In this document: positions 28,705 to 38,216 of the stretch, piece after piece
How positions within the stretch are numbered: position 1 is the stretch's first letter
Layout: the number at the start of each line of letters is the position of its first letter
DNA from: Desulfuromonadales bacterium
Lineage (GTDB): Bacteria; Desulfobacterota; Desulfuromonadia; Desulfuromonadales; JAGXHI01
Direction of reading: 5' to 3'
Assembly (NCBI GenBank): GCA_024636295.1
Contig: JAGXHI010000062.1
Coordinates: forward strand, 52,591 to 116,590
DNA: 64,000 bases
Made by a program: the position numbers and the translations under genes
The notes under the pieces: model-generated
Database searches by the model: none
What the model was told of the DNA's origin: nothing
The model's input: only the letters and a program-made list of their open reading frames with translations

Positions 28705-28729
28705 CAATCAGAATCCAAAATTTTGAATC

Positions 28730-30111
<1,382 letters not shown>

Positions 30112-30277
30112 CAACATTCTCGACCATTATGTGTCGTTTCGATAGCTACCGGTATTTATTAATCTTATCAGATGGAGATCATTTGTGAAGAAAAACCGAA
30201 TACCCGCTTTGAGAGTATCCGGGAAAAGGTTATGATACGCCAGGTGCTCAGGAATTCAGGGGGTCATCGGGGCGGCC

Positions 30278-31948
30278 ATGGACATTTTTCTGCTTGAATC
30301 GGTTATTGCGGAGCTGAAATCGAGAATTCCGGTCGGGTCCGGGATTGCAAAGATACATCAACCCGGAGAGAACGAGATCATCATCCGGTTCTGGACCGGT
30401 CGGGAAAACCTCCCGCTCCTCCTATCCACGGACCCGCGATACCCCCGGCTACATCTGGCCGGGCGCACACCATCCAATCCCTTCACGCCGCCCCGATTCT
30501 GCCAATTGCTCCGTTCCCGCCTCCGCTCCCTGATCTCGATCGATCAGTTCCCGCAGGAGCGGATCGTGCATTTACGTTTCCGGGGAGATGAGAAGGGGGA
30601 TTACCTTCTGATCGCAGAGCTGTTCGGCGCACATGGAAATCTGCTCCTTGTCGACGGGGCTGGAATGATACAGGATGTTCTTCACCGGCGGAAGGATCGG
30701 AACGTTCTTCCGGGAAAGCCCTACAGGTCGCCGGAAATCCCCCCGCGATCGTCCCTGGCGGATTCGGTGCCGGAGATACCTGACGACGAGTGTCGCTCCG
30801 CGGAGGAATTCCGGCGGTGGCTCCTGTCAAATGTCGCCCCAATGTCCCCCCTTGCGGCCCGGGAACTGGCCGCCAGAATGTCGGGGGGCGAATCACCCGG
30901 GAGGGTGCTTGATTCCTTTCGAAAATGGTGGCTGACAGGGGATTTCCATCCCCATGGAGGAAGGCTGCACGACCGGAAAATCGTATCGGTATTCCCCCTC
31001 AAGGCTCTCCCGGTGAGGAATGCTATCCTGTTCGATTCCCCATCGAGAGCCGTCGAATGGTGGGCGCATGAAGCCTCCTCGGCCGAGGGTGAAGGCGCAG
31101 AGAAGGCCGTGCTCCAGTCGGCTGTTCGCCGGACGCGAAAAAAGCTCGAGAAGCGGCTTGTCAACCTCCGGGTCGAAGAAGGAAAGTCGGCAGGCGCTGA
31201 AGACCAGCGACATCTGGGGGAGTTGCTTCTGGCAAATCTGAACCGGGTGCGCCGGGGAATGAAGGAAGTTGCGGTGGAGGATTATTACAGCGATCCTCCG
31301 GTTCAACGGACCATTGACCTCGACCCTCGACTTTCCCCTCAGGAAAATGCCGAGCTTTTTTTTCGGAGTTACAAGAAGGGTAAAAAAGGCAGCGTTCACA
31401 CGGAGAGGAGGCGGGCGGAAACTCTGGAAGAGCTTGAATGGCTCGAGGGGGTCGAACTTGCCCTCGATGAAGCCGGGTCATCTTCCGATCTGGAGGCGAT
31501 TCGGAGAGAACTTACCGAAAGCGGCCTTCTGAAGGAACCGGCGAGAAAAGATCCTCGGAAACCGCCCCCTGCCGTTCCTGCCGTGGAGGCCCTTGAAAGC
31601 CCCGGAGGGTACCGCATATACAGGGGAAAGAACAACCGTGCGAATGATCATGTCAGCCGGAATTTGACCGGCGCTGACGATATCTGGTTCCACGCCCTGA
31701 ACATGCCCGGATGTCATGTGGTCCTGAAGAAGGAAAAAGGAGAGGAAATCCCGGAGGAGGATCTTCTTTTTGCCGCTTCCGTGGCTGCTGCCCACTCACG
31801 GGGGGGAAAGGCAGCCAAGGTTGAGGTGATGGTCGCTGGGGGGAAATGGGTGAAGAAGCCGAAGGGAGCGCGGCCTGGCGCAGTTCTGGTGGAAAAGTAC
31901 CGGACAGTGGTTGTCCGTCCGATACACCCGGATTCCCGATGGGAATAA
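30278..31948 (+). CDS. rqcH: NFACT family protein, RqcH-like
   Basis: The 556-residue protein matches the NFACT family (RqcH/Rqc2, older name fibronectin-binding protein). RqcH binds 50S subunits with stalled peptidyl-tRNA and adds alanine tails. The NFACT-N domain begins MDIFLLESVIAELKSRIPVGSGIAKIHQ and contains the FRGDEKGDYLLIAELFGAHGNLLLVD segment. A helical coiled middle region follows (about 260-400). The C-terminal NFACT-R domain is clear (RIYRGKNNRANDHVSRNLTGADDIWFHALNMPGCHVVL). The ATG at 30278 lacks a strong ribosome-binding site. Confidence 0.88.
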   Translation: MDIFLLESVIAELKSRIPVGSGIAKIHQPGENEIIIRFWTGRENLPLLLSTDPRYPRLHLAGRTPSNPFTPPRFCQLLRSRLRSLISIDQFPQERIVHLRFRGDEKGDYLLIAELFGAHGNLLLVDGAGMIQDVLHRRKDRNVLPGKPYRSPEIPPRSSLADSVPEIPDDECRSAEEFRRWLLSNVAPMSPLAARELAARMSGGESPGRVLDSFRKWWLTGDFHPHGGRLHDRKIVSVFPLKALPVRNAILFDSPSRAVEWWAHEASSAEGEGAEKAVLQSAVRRTRKKLEKRLVNLRVEEGKSAGAEDQRHLGELLLANLNRVRRGMKEVAVEDYYSDPPVQRTIDLDPRLSPQENAELFFRSYKKGKKGSVHTERRRAETLEELEWLEGVELALDEAGSSSDLEAIRRELTESGLLKEPARKDPRKPPPAVPAVEALESPGGYRIYRGKNNRANDHVSRNLTGADDIWFHALNMPGCHVVLKKEKGEEIPEEDLLFAASVAAAHSRGGKAAKVEVMVAGGKWVKKPKGARPGAVLVEKYRTVVVRPIHPDSRWE

Positions 31949-31949
31949 G

Positions 31950-32858
31950 TTATTCCTGCTTCCGGAACAGAAACTTCCACAGAAGGGTCGGATCCTCCGC
32001 CAGCCTTCGCAACAGATACGCATACCAGTGCTCGCCGTAGGGGATGTGAACGCGGACCCGGTACCCGTCCTCCAGAAGTTTTTCCTGCAGATCGTTTCGG
32101 ATTCCATAGAACATCTGAAATTCGTAGTCTGATTTTTCCAGTCCGAAAATGAAGGCCATGTCGATGCAGTATTCGATGAGCTTTTCGCTATGCGTGCCGA
32201 TGGAAGGTCGAGTGCCGTCCCGCATGAGATGCTCTACAAGACGCATGAAATGCAGATCGATCTCCTCCGGATCCTGAAATGCAAGTTCCTTCGGTTCCGG
32301 ATAAGAGCCTTTGACCAGGCAGATCGGAATTCCCGCGGTGCAGAGGGTCTCCATATCGGCGCCGCATCGATGTAGACAGGACTGCACGACCACACAGGCT
32401 GAACCGGGTTTCGTGCGATCGACGGCTTGAGCGATCTTCAATGTCCGATCTGTGAGTTGCGAATCCTCCATTCCGATACGGAGATAGGCCCCGTTCTGTG
32501 ACGCCTTTCCGGCGATCTCCAGTGTATGGCGAAGAGCGCGGTTCTCATCAAAGCGAAGGCCGAGCTGCGAGAGGCGGATGGAGATTCCTGCAAGGTTTCC
32601 CGCAGGGGACAGGTGTTCCAGGGCTGCCAGGTATTCCTCGGAAGCTTTCTGCGACAGGTCATCATCGGACGGATCTTCCCCCAGAAAATCAAGGGCGATA
32701 CCGAATCCTCGGGCAAGGAGGGATTCTGCAATATCTAAAGCTTCCTGCCTCTCTTCCCCCGCGACGAAATTGCCGCCGGCATGGCGAATCAGGAAATTCG
32801 CCGGAAAAGCCATCTCCTTTCGTTGGGAGAGAAAGAGCAGCGTCTGACGCAGGAACAT
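31950..32858 (-). CDS. Proline dehydrogenase (monofunctional)
   Basis: The 302-residue FAD enzyme oxidises proline to pyrroline-5-carboxylate. ICLVKGSYPEPKELAF, PSIGTHSEKLIEYC, EFQMFYGIRNDLQEKLLEDGYRVRVHIPYGEHWYAYLLRRLAE are the usual PRODH motifs, including the paired Arg that binds the proline carboxylate. The length fits single-domain enzymes. No P5C dehydrogenase gene is next to it. It is convergent with rqcH, with 1 bp between stops. Confidence 0.9.
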   Translation of the reverse strand: MFLRQTLLFLSQRKEMAFPANFLIRHAGGNFVAGEERQEALDIAESLLARGFGIALDFLGEDPSDDDLSQKASEEYLAALEHLSPAGNLAGISIRLSQLGLRFDENRALRHTLEIAGKASQNGAYLRIGMEDSQLTDRTLKIAQAVDRTKPGSACVVVQSCLHRCGADMETLCTAGIPICLVKGSYPEPKELAFQDPEEIDLHFMRLVEHLMRDGTRPSIGTHSEKLIEYCIDMAFIFGLEKSDYEFQMFYGIRNDLQEKLLEDGYRVRVHIPYGEHWYAYLLRRLAEDPTLLWKFLFRKQE

Positions 32859-32964
32859 GGAAAGAGATCTCCTCGTTTTAAATCCTCAACTCAAATTTAC
32901 CCCAAATCATCACGCAGACACAAGTAGTTGGAAAACAGGTGAAAAAGATTCTCTTCGTTTTTTC

Positions 32965-32993
32965 TTGCATTAAATGAAGCCTTTTGTTATAAA
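32965..32993 (+). promoter_or_regulatory. Promoter of tRNA-Leu
   Basis: TTGCAT and TATAAA are 17 bp apart, with the -10 ending 13 bp before the mature tRNA. Confidence 0.75.
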
Positions 32994-33006
32994 AACTTCG
33001 CTTTCA

Positions 33007-33093
33007 GCCGAAGTGGTGGAATTGGTAGACACGCTAGGTTCAGGGTCTAGTGTCCGTAGGGACGTGGGAGTTCGAGTCTCCCCTTCGGCACCA
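33007..33093 (+). tRNA. tRNA-Leu (anticodon CAG)
   Basis: The 87-nt tRNA has acceptor arms GCCGAAG/CTTCGGC, an anticodon loop TTCAGGG giving CAG, a long variable arm as expected for leucine, the T-loop GTTCGAGTC, and an encoded CCA at 33091-33093. It reads CTG codons. Confidence 0.95.
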
Positions 33094-33106
33094 AAAAACG
33101 AAAAAG

Positions 33107-33139
33107 GGCCGCAATCCTCAAGGGTTGCGGCCTCTTGTT
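33107..33139 (+). terminator. Terminator of tRNA-Leu
   Basis: A GGCCGCAATCC/GGGTTGCGGCC stem with a 4-base loop is followed by TCTTGTTTTTTCC. Confidence 0.85.
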
Positions 33140-33566
33140 TTTTCCGGGTGCCGGTAGCGTCTGCGCCTAGTCCCGGAAATAGTACGGCCACCTTCTCAGG
33201 TGGTCGTTTTGCCTGGCGCGATCAGCTTCGTGGGGCTCCGTTTTGGAGGTTGAGGCCCTTTGGAGTTGAATTCTCTCTTTGTCCAGATCTTGCTCATCGC
33301 CCAGCAGATGGGATGCTTGAAGTTGGAAAGTCAGTCTCGATGGTACCAATTTCAAGGCCAACGCGTCCGCTCAAAGATTCTCTTGTTTGTTTTCAAACCT
33401 CGAAGCAACGACCGATAGGAGCTATGGAACGGTTTGCTCCTGCTGATTTTCAATAACGATTGTTCAAGGGAAACATCTTTTTGAGCTTCAAATCCGACAT
33501 GCTACTGGGTTGTATTTGTTTTGCCGGCTGATCGTCACCGCGGAGTTACCCATCTGTGTAAAAGTG
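33140..33566. other. Non-coding stretch after tRNA-Leu, possible island edge
   Basis: No gene is recognised between the tRNA terminator and the AbiE-type operon. Its only structured element is a GGCCACC/GGTGGTC stem at 33186-33205 followed by GTTTTG. A minus-strand frame of 64 codons (33167-33361) has no match I recognise. Composition differs from the neighbouring core genes. No integrase and no repeat of the tRNA 3-prime end was seen. Confidence 0.4.
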
Positions 33567-33596
33567 TTGACAAATAAAAACGTAAGATAGTATCTA
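33567..33596 (+). promoter_or_regulatory. Promoter and operator-like palindrome of the AbiE operon
   Basis: TTGACA at 33567 and TATCTA at 33591 are spaced by 18 bp. AGATA-G-TATCT (33585-33595) overlaps the -10, and GTGTA...TACAC arms flank the promoter. AbiEi-type antitoxins are known to bind inverted repeats in their own promoter, so autorepression is inferred. Confidence 0.5.
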
Positions 33597-33603
33597 TACA
33601 CAT

Positions 33604-34212
33604 ATGAATATGCTGACTCCTTCGGAAACCATCCTGGAACTTGCCAGAAAGATAGGCGTCCTGCGGGTCCGCGACCTGACCTCGCGCGGCATCCATCCGG
33701 AATACCTGCGCCGGCTGTGCCGGCAGGGGCTGATGGTGCGGACCGGCCGCGGCCTTTACATGGCAGCCGACGCTGACATCTCTGCTCACCATAGCCTGGC
33801 CCAGGCGGCCAAAATGGTTCCCCACGGTATCGTCTGCCTCCTCTCCGCTCTTCGTTTCCACGAGATCGGCACCCAGAACCCCCATGAAGTCTGGATGGCG
33901 CTGGGGCGGACCGCCGCCCGGCCCCGCATCGACTATCCCCCCCTGCGCATCGTGCGTTTCTCCGGCCCCGGCCTGACGGAGGGAATCGAGGAGCATGTGA
34001 TCGAGGGGGTTTCCGTTAAGGTGACCTCTCCGGCCAGAACTGTCGCCGACTGCTTCAAGTACCGCAACAAGATCGGCCTGGACGTGGCCCTTGAGGCGCT
34101 CAAGGAGTGCCGAGCCAGCCGGCGCTGCGGGATCGGCGATCTCTGGCACCACGCAAAGCTCTGCCGGGTGGCGAACGTGATGAAACCCTATCTGGAAGCG
34201 ATGAGCGCATGA
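33604..34212 (+). CDS. AbiEi-type antitoxin, transcriptional regulator
   Basis: The 202-residue protein fits the AbiEi family of type IV toxin-antitoxin systems. It has an N-terminal winged helix (ILELARKIGVLRVRDLTSRGIHPEYLRRLCRQGLMVRTGRGLY) and a C-terminal antitoxin domain (CLLSALRFHEIGTQNPHEVWMAL, VKVTSPARTVADCFKYRNKIGLDVALEAL). It overlaps the toxin gene by ATGA, so the two are translationally coupled. The start ATATGAATATG leaves two adjacent ATG choices (33604 or 33610). Confidence 0.88.
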   Translation: MNMLTPSETILELARKIGVLRVRDLTSRGIHPEYLRRLCRQGLMVRTGRGLYMAADADISAHHSLAQAAKMVPHGIVCLLSALRFHEIGTQNPHEVWMALGRTAARPRIDYPPLRIVRFSGPGLTEGIEEHVIEGVSVKVTSPARTVADCFKYRNKIGLDVALEALKECRASRRCGIGDLWHHAKLCRVANVMKPYLEAMSA

Positions 34213-35126
34213 CGGCTCGCAAGAACAACATGGCGGCCTCGGTGCGCCAGCGGCTGCTGAACCGGGCCCGGGAGCGGCGGGAGGATTTCGGCCTGCTGCT
34301 CACCCGTTTCGGTACCGAGCGGCTGCTTTACCGTCTGGGTGACTCCGAATACGGGGGCGCCTTCATTCTTAAAGGGGCGATGCTTTTCCCCCTCTGGGGC
34401 ATGGACGAGCACCGGCCGACGCGGGATGCCGACCTGCTCGGATTCGGCGAGAGCACCGAGGCGCATCTGGTGGAGGTCTTTCGGGACGTCTGCCAGGTGG
34501 AGGTGGAGGACGACGGCCTGCGTTTCGATCCGCAGAGCGTTGTGGCCGGTGCGATCCGGGAGGAGATGGAGTACGGCGGCATCCGGGTGAGGCTGACGGC
34601 GACCCTGGCCGGCGCCCGCATTCCGCTCCAGATCGATGTCTGTTTCGGCGATGTCGTCACCCCCAGCCCCGAGGAGGTCGATTATCCGACCCTGCTCGAT
34701 CTGCCCGCGCCACACCTGCGCGTATATCCGCGCGAGTCGGTGGTGGCGGAGAAGTTTCAGGCGATGATCCATCTGGGGATGGCCAACAGCCGGATGAAGG
34801 ATTTCTACGACGCCTGGATGCTCTGCCGGCTCATCGAGTTCGGCGGGACGACCCTGGCCCGGGCCGTGGAACGCACTTTTGAACGGCGGCGCACCGCCGT
34901 CCCCGCTGAGGTACCCCTCCCCCTGACCGCTGAATTCTATGGCGATCCCGGAAAGGCGGTGCAATGGCGGGCGTTCCTCGGCCGAAACGGTCTGGAAGGG
35001 GAGGGGACACTCTTCGAAACGGTGGCCCGAGCCATCGAGGGTTTCCTGATGCCGGTCTGTCTGGCCATCCGCGCCGGCGACCGCTTCGAGGTGACCTGGC
35101 CGATGGGCGGGCCCTGGCGCCGGTAA
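34209..35126 (+). CDS. AbiEii/AbiGii nucleotidyltransferase toxin
   Basis: The 305-residue protein is a DNA-polymerase-beta-like nucleotidyltransferase of the AbiEii family. It shows FILKGAMLFPLWG, then RPTRDADLLGFG giving the DxD metal pair, IPLQIDVCFGDVVTP with the third Asp, and VVAEKFQAMIHLGMANSRMKDFYDAWMLCRL. Related toxins arrest growth and block phage by modifying tRNA acceptor ends. The ATG overlaps the antitoxin stop. The longer frame from 34107 would run through the antitoxin and is rejected. High GC and codon use set the pair apart from flanking sequence. Confidence 0.9.
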   Translation: MTARKNNMAASVRQRLLNRARERREDFGLLLTRFGTERLLYRLGDSEYGGAFILKGAMLFPLWGMDEHRPTRDADLLGFGESTEAHLVEVFRDVCQVEVEDDGLRFDPQSVVAGAIREEMEYGGIRVRLTATLAGARIPLQIDVCFGDVVTPSPEEVDYPTLLDLPAPHLRVYPRESVVAEKFQAMIHLGMANSRMKDFYDAWMLCRLIEFGGTTLARAVERTFERRRTAVPAEVPLPLTAEFYGDPGKAVQWRAFLGRNGLEGEGTLFETVARAIEGFLMPVCLAIRAGDRFEVTWPMGGPWRR

Positions 35127-35329
35127 CCGATTGTTTCGGAATGCCGCGCAGGAGTGCAGGCGGCGGTATGGTATATTTCAATCGTAACTGCCCCCTCTGA
35201 ACACCGACTTCCAGCTACCTCCAAAACCGCCTTTTTCGGCCAAGTGGAAAATAACGACATTTGGTTGCGTATAGGGTGCAGATAACAACCTGAAACGCGC
35301 AACTTTCGAGCGGAATGAAGTTTCAAGTG

Positions 35330-35962
35330 CTAGATCCGGAAAAAAGTCGCCATTTGGGTCGAACTTCCAAGTGACGGATCGACTTCACCGATGTCATCGA
35401 AGACGGTTCGGTATCCTTGCCGCCCGGCCACTCCTTCGGCCCACCCCCGGAACTTGTTGCGGGTCCATTCAAAGCGATGGTCACGATGCCTGAAAATGCC
35501 ATCCGGAATGCCGTGGAGGATATTGTACTCACGATTCGGGGTAGTGACGAGGACAGTTTTTGGTCGGTAGGCCGCAAACACCGTCTGCTCTACGGTGGAG
35601 AGTCGATGGGGATCGATATGTTCGATCGTTTCCAGCAAGACCGCGGCGTCGAAGCCCGAAAGATCTTCGATAAAAGATGTGAAGGAGGCGTGATGTAGAG
35701 ACAGACGATTATCGTCCCAAACACGGTACTCCTCGGCAAGCAGACGTCGCGCGGCTGCGAGCGCTTCCAGCGAGGTGTCGATTCCGGCGATCTTCTTGAA
35801 CCGCCGGTCAGCGGCCAATCGAGCCATCAACTCTCCAGGTCCGCAACCCAGATCGAGGACAGTCTCGGAATTGGTCTCCAATAATGCATGGACCACCGTT
35901 TCCAGCCGTTCGTTATGCAGCGAAGTGGCCATTTCAGAGCGCCCGCCAGAATACCTTTTCAT
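35330..35962 (-). CDS. Stand-alone Hen1-type RNA 3'-ribose methyltransferase domain
   Basis: The 210-residue SAM methyltransferase has VLDLGCGPGELMARLA at 35-50 and the metal-site pattern of bacterial Hen1: E111 and E114-H115 in LLETIEHIDPHRL, and H162 in RHRDHRFEWTR, plus TTPNREYN. In bacteria Hen1 normally is about 460 residues with an N-terminal ligase-linked domain and pairs with Pnkp to repair cut tRNAs and mark them by 2'-O-methylation. Here only the methyltransferase half is present and no pnkp gene is adjacent. A textbook AAAGGAGGTGA lies 8 bases before the ATG, so the short form looks genuine. Confidence 0.85.
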   Translation of the reverse strand: MKRYSGGRSEMATSLHNERLETVVHALLETNSETVLDLGCGPGELMARLAADRRFKKIAGIDTSLEALAAARRLLAEEYRVWDDNRLSLHHASFTSFIEDLSGFDAAVLLETIEHIDPHRLSTVEQTVFAAYRPKTVLVTTPNREYNILHGIPDGIFRHRDHRFEWTRNKFRGWAEGVAGRQGYRTVFDDIGEVDPSLGSSTQMATFFRI

Positions 35963-36278
35963 CTGAAATCACCTCCTTTTACCTCGTGCGCTCGGGTCTT
36001 CAGGAACTTCCTCTCCAGCTACTGGAAAGAACCCCTGAACAGCAGGGTCGAAACATCAAATCTTTTTACCTGGATGCGAGGATACTGTGTGATTATGGCG
36101 GAGGAAGCTTGATGAAGGTGAGGCTGGTTACGATGGCATGAATCTGTCTCTTGGGCATGATCCTTCCTGCGGATTGGGATTCTGAACAGTAACCCAGCAG
36201 GGGAAAAAGTGCAACACGCCGCCGCAACCTGGCCTCAAAGCTTGTACCGATTCTCCATTCATGCTACAAAATGTCCCT
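35963..36278. other. Intergenic region between Hen1-type gene and efflux operon
   Basis: A 316-bp gap. On the minus strand a 20-codon frame (MPKRQIHAIVTSL..., about 36149 down to 36088) has GGAAGG upstream but is too short to support. No promoter pair stands out. It may hold degraded sequence. Confidence 0.35.
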
Positions 36279-36716
36279 ATGGCAGAAACTACCCGAAAAT
36301 TCTTTTCCCTTGCAGTTATCGCGGCTTTCCTCTTTGTCGGCTTTGGGGAGCAGGCGCATGCGGTCGTTCTTTGTTTCGGGGCCGACGGCCATTCGGGGCT
36401 GGAAAGAGAAGTTGGCGATCGCTGCGCACCGCGCGCCTCGGGGTTGTGCCTTAAAACCGGGGAGGTGCCGAACGAGGGGGAAACGACTATCGAAGAGGGC
36501 GCTCCCGACCCCTGCCTCGATTATTGTATTTTCTCCACCGCTGAATCCATCAGAAAACAAAGACATGCACCGGATTTCTCGCCTCCCTTTTCAGGCAATG
36601 TCGCCGCTGCCGCTCTCCGGCCCAGAGAGCTCCTCTCTCCCAGATTGTCTCCCTCTGCCATCCCACCGCCATATCAAACCGCCATTGCCCTCAGATCCAT
36701 CGTCCTCCTGATCTGA
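36279..36716 (+). CDS. Small exported Cys-containing protein ahead of efflux operon
   Basis: The 145-residue product has a signal peptide (TRKFFSLAVIAAFLFVGFGEQAHA, cut probably after AHA). The mature part has five cysteines (VLCFGADGH, DRCAPR, GLCLKT, PCLDYC) and no recognised domain. Small secreted proteins often precede metal efflux operons of this type. A role in metal sensing or binding is inferred from position only. An ATG at 36261 is an alternative start, but the one at 36279 better fits a signal peptide. Confidence 0.55.
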   Translation: MAETTRKFFSLAVIAAFLFVGFGEQAHAVVLCFGADGHSGLEREVGDRCAPRASGLCLKTGEVPNEGETTIEEGAPDPCLDYCIFSTAESIRKQRHAPDFSPPFSGNVAAAALRPRELLSPRLSPSAIPPPYQTAIALRSIVLLI

Positions 36717-36851
36717 TATCCTTCTTGACCGCTCTCCTGCGGCATCTTGTAGCCTGTTCGCCTCTGGGCGCAGGTTCTCTATTTCTAACAGATTACTTCC
36801 GCCTGTGCCTCCTGCGGAGGCCGGGAATTAAATACATCAGGAGAAATACCC

Positions 36852-38216
36852 ATGCGTTACAAGACGACAGTGGTGATCCTGCTGCTCCTTTCCATCATTG
36901 CGAGCCCTGCCGCCTGGAGCCAAGAGGCCCCGATAGCGGGCGGAGAGCAGGAGACCCCATCCGTTTTGGGGGACCTGTCCCTTTCACCGGTCGTGGAGAA
37001 CCAGATCGCTTTTATCGAAGAACTTGATCTTGGAACAGCTCTGGACCGGGCTCTTCGCTTCCACCCCTCTCTGGCCGCCTATGCCTGGCAGGTGCGGGCC
37101 CGGGAAGCGGCTGCTTTGCAGGCGGGTCTCCTGCCCAATCCCGAGTTCTCGGTGGAGGCGGAAAACGTCTTCGGAACCGGCGATTTGAGTGGAACGGGGG
37201 CGGCGGAGACGACGGCCGTGTTAAGCCAGTTGATCGAATTGGGAGGAAAGCGGGCCAAGCGCCGCGAGGTGGCGGCCCTGGAGGCCGAACTCGCCGATTG
37301 GGATTTTCGGAGCCGGCGGCTGGAGGTTCTGACCGGGGTCGGGCAATCCTTTATTGCGGTCCTTGCGGCACAGCAGAGACTGGAGCAGGCCGAAGAGTTG
37401 AGCAGCTTGGCCGAGAATTTCTTTATCACCGTTTCCGAGCGGGTGGAGGCCGGCAAGGTCTCTCCGGTGGAGCGCAGCAGAGCGCAGGTCACCTTGTCGG
37501 GAGCCAGAATCGTCCTGGCCCAGACCCGAAACCAATTGACCGCAGCCCGCCATCGGCTCGCCGCCGCCTGGGGCTCCTCCGAGCCGTCCTTCGGCAAAGC
37601 GGTCGGCAGCCTGGGAGAACTGCAGCCGATCCCCCCGGAAGAGGAGCTGAAGAAACTTCTCTCCGAAAGCCCCGAAATGGCGCGTTGGGGGTCCGAAATC
37701 GCTCAGCGCAAGGCCGCGGTGGATCTGGCCCGGGCGCAGCGCATTCCCGATCTTACCGCCTCCCTCGGCACCCGGAACTTAAGGGAGACCGACGACAATG
37801 CGGCTGTCCTGGGGATCAGCATCCCCCTTCCGATCTTCGACCGGAACCAGGGGGGGATTAAAGAAGCAAGAGCCGAGCTGAGCAGCGCACTGCACCAGCG
37901 GTACGCCATTCGTTCAGAGGTGCTCGCCGCACTTGCCGAAAACTACCGGGCCCTGAGTTCGGCCTACGTGGAGGCGCGTTCCCTTGAGGAGCAAGTTCTT
38001 CCGGCTGCCCGACAGGCCTTCGATGCAGCCCGGATCGGATATGAGGCCGGGAAATTCGGCTTCCTCGAGGTTCTTGACGCACAGCGGACTCTCTTCGAGG
38101 TTACTCAGCAATACACGGATGCTCTGACCGCTTATCACCAGGCGCATCTGGAGGTGGCGCGGCTGGTCGGTGCATCGCTGGAAGAAGGCGTAATCAACGC
38201 ACAGGAGATTAAATAA
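36852..38216 (+). CDS. Outer membrane efflux protein, CzcC/TolC family
   Basis: The 454-residue protein has a cleavable signal peptide (about 1-23) and two outer membrane efflux repeats. These are rich in coiled coil, with LLPNPEFSVEAENV, LSQLIELGGKRAKRREVA, RIPDLTASLGTRN and ISIPLPIFDRNQGGIKEA. It forms the trimeric exit duct of an RND pump. Its stop is followed directly by the start of the adaptor gene. Confidence 0.92.
   Translation: MRYKTTVVILLLLSIIASPAAWSQEAPIAGGEQETPSVLGDLSLSPVVENQIAFIEELDLGTALDRALRFHPSLAAYAWQVRAREAAALQAGLLPNPEFSVEAENVFGTGDLSGTGAAETTAVLSQLIELGGKRAKRREVAALEAELADWDFRSRRLEVLTGVGQSFIAVLAAQQRLEQAEELSSLAENFFITVSERVEAGKVSPVERSRAQVTLSGARIVLAQTRNQLTAARHRLAAAWGSSEPSFGKAVGSLGELQPIPPEEELKKLLSESPEMARWGSEIAQRKAAVDLARAQRIPDLTASLGTRNLRETDDNAAVLGISIPLPIFDRNQGGIKEARAELSSALHQRYAIRSEVLAALAENYRALSSAYVEARSLEEQVLPAARQAFDAARIGYEAGKFGFLEVLDAQRTLFEVTQQYTDALTAYHQAHLEVARLVGASLEEGVINAQEIK

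Larger units (their letters stand above)
28290..28729. promoter_or_regulatory. Leader and intergenic region of the cytochrome gene
   Basis: No gene is seen in this 440-bp gap. On the minus strand the leader of the cytochrome gene can form two stem-loops: TGCCC/GGGCA at 28311-28326 and GCCTCT/AGAGGC at 28342-28360. Further up, TTCACC/GGTGAA arms lie at 28404-28428. A GEMM-type cyclic dinucleotide riboswitch, common before such genes in Geobacter, was looked for and its conserved core was not found. Confidence 0.4.

Noticed and set aside
33167..33361. Minus-strand 64-codon frame after tRNA-Leu as a transposase remnant
   Set aside because: No motif of any transposase family could be recognised and there is no ribosome-binding site, inverted repeat or target duplication.
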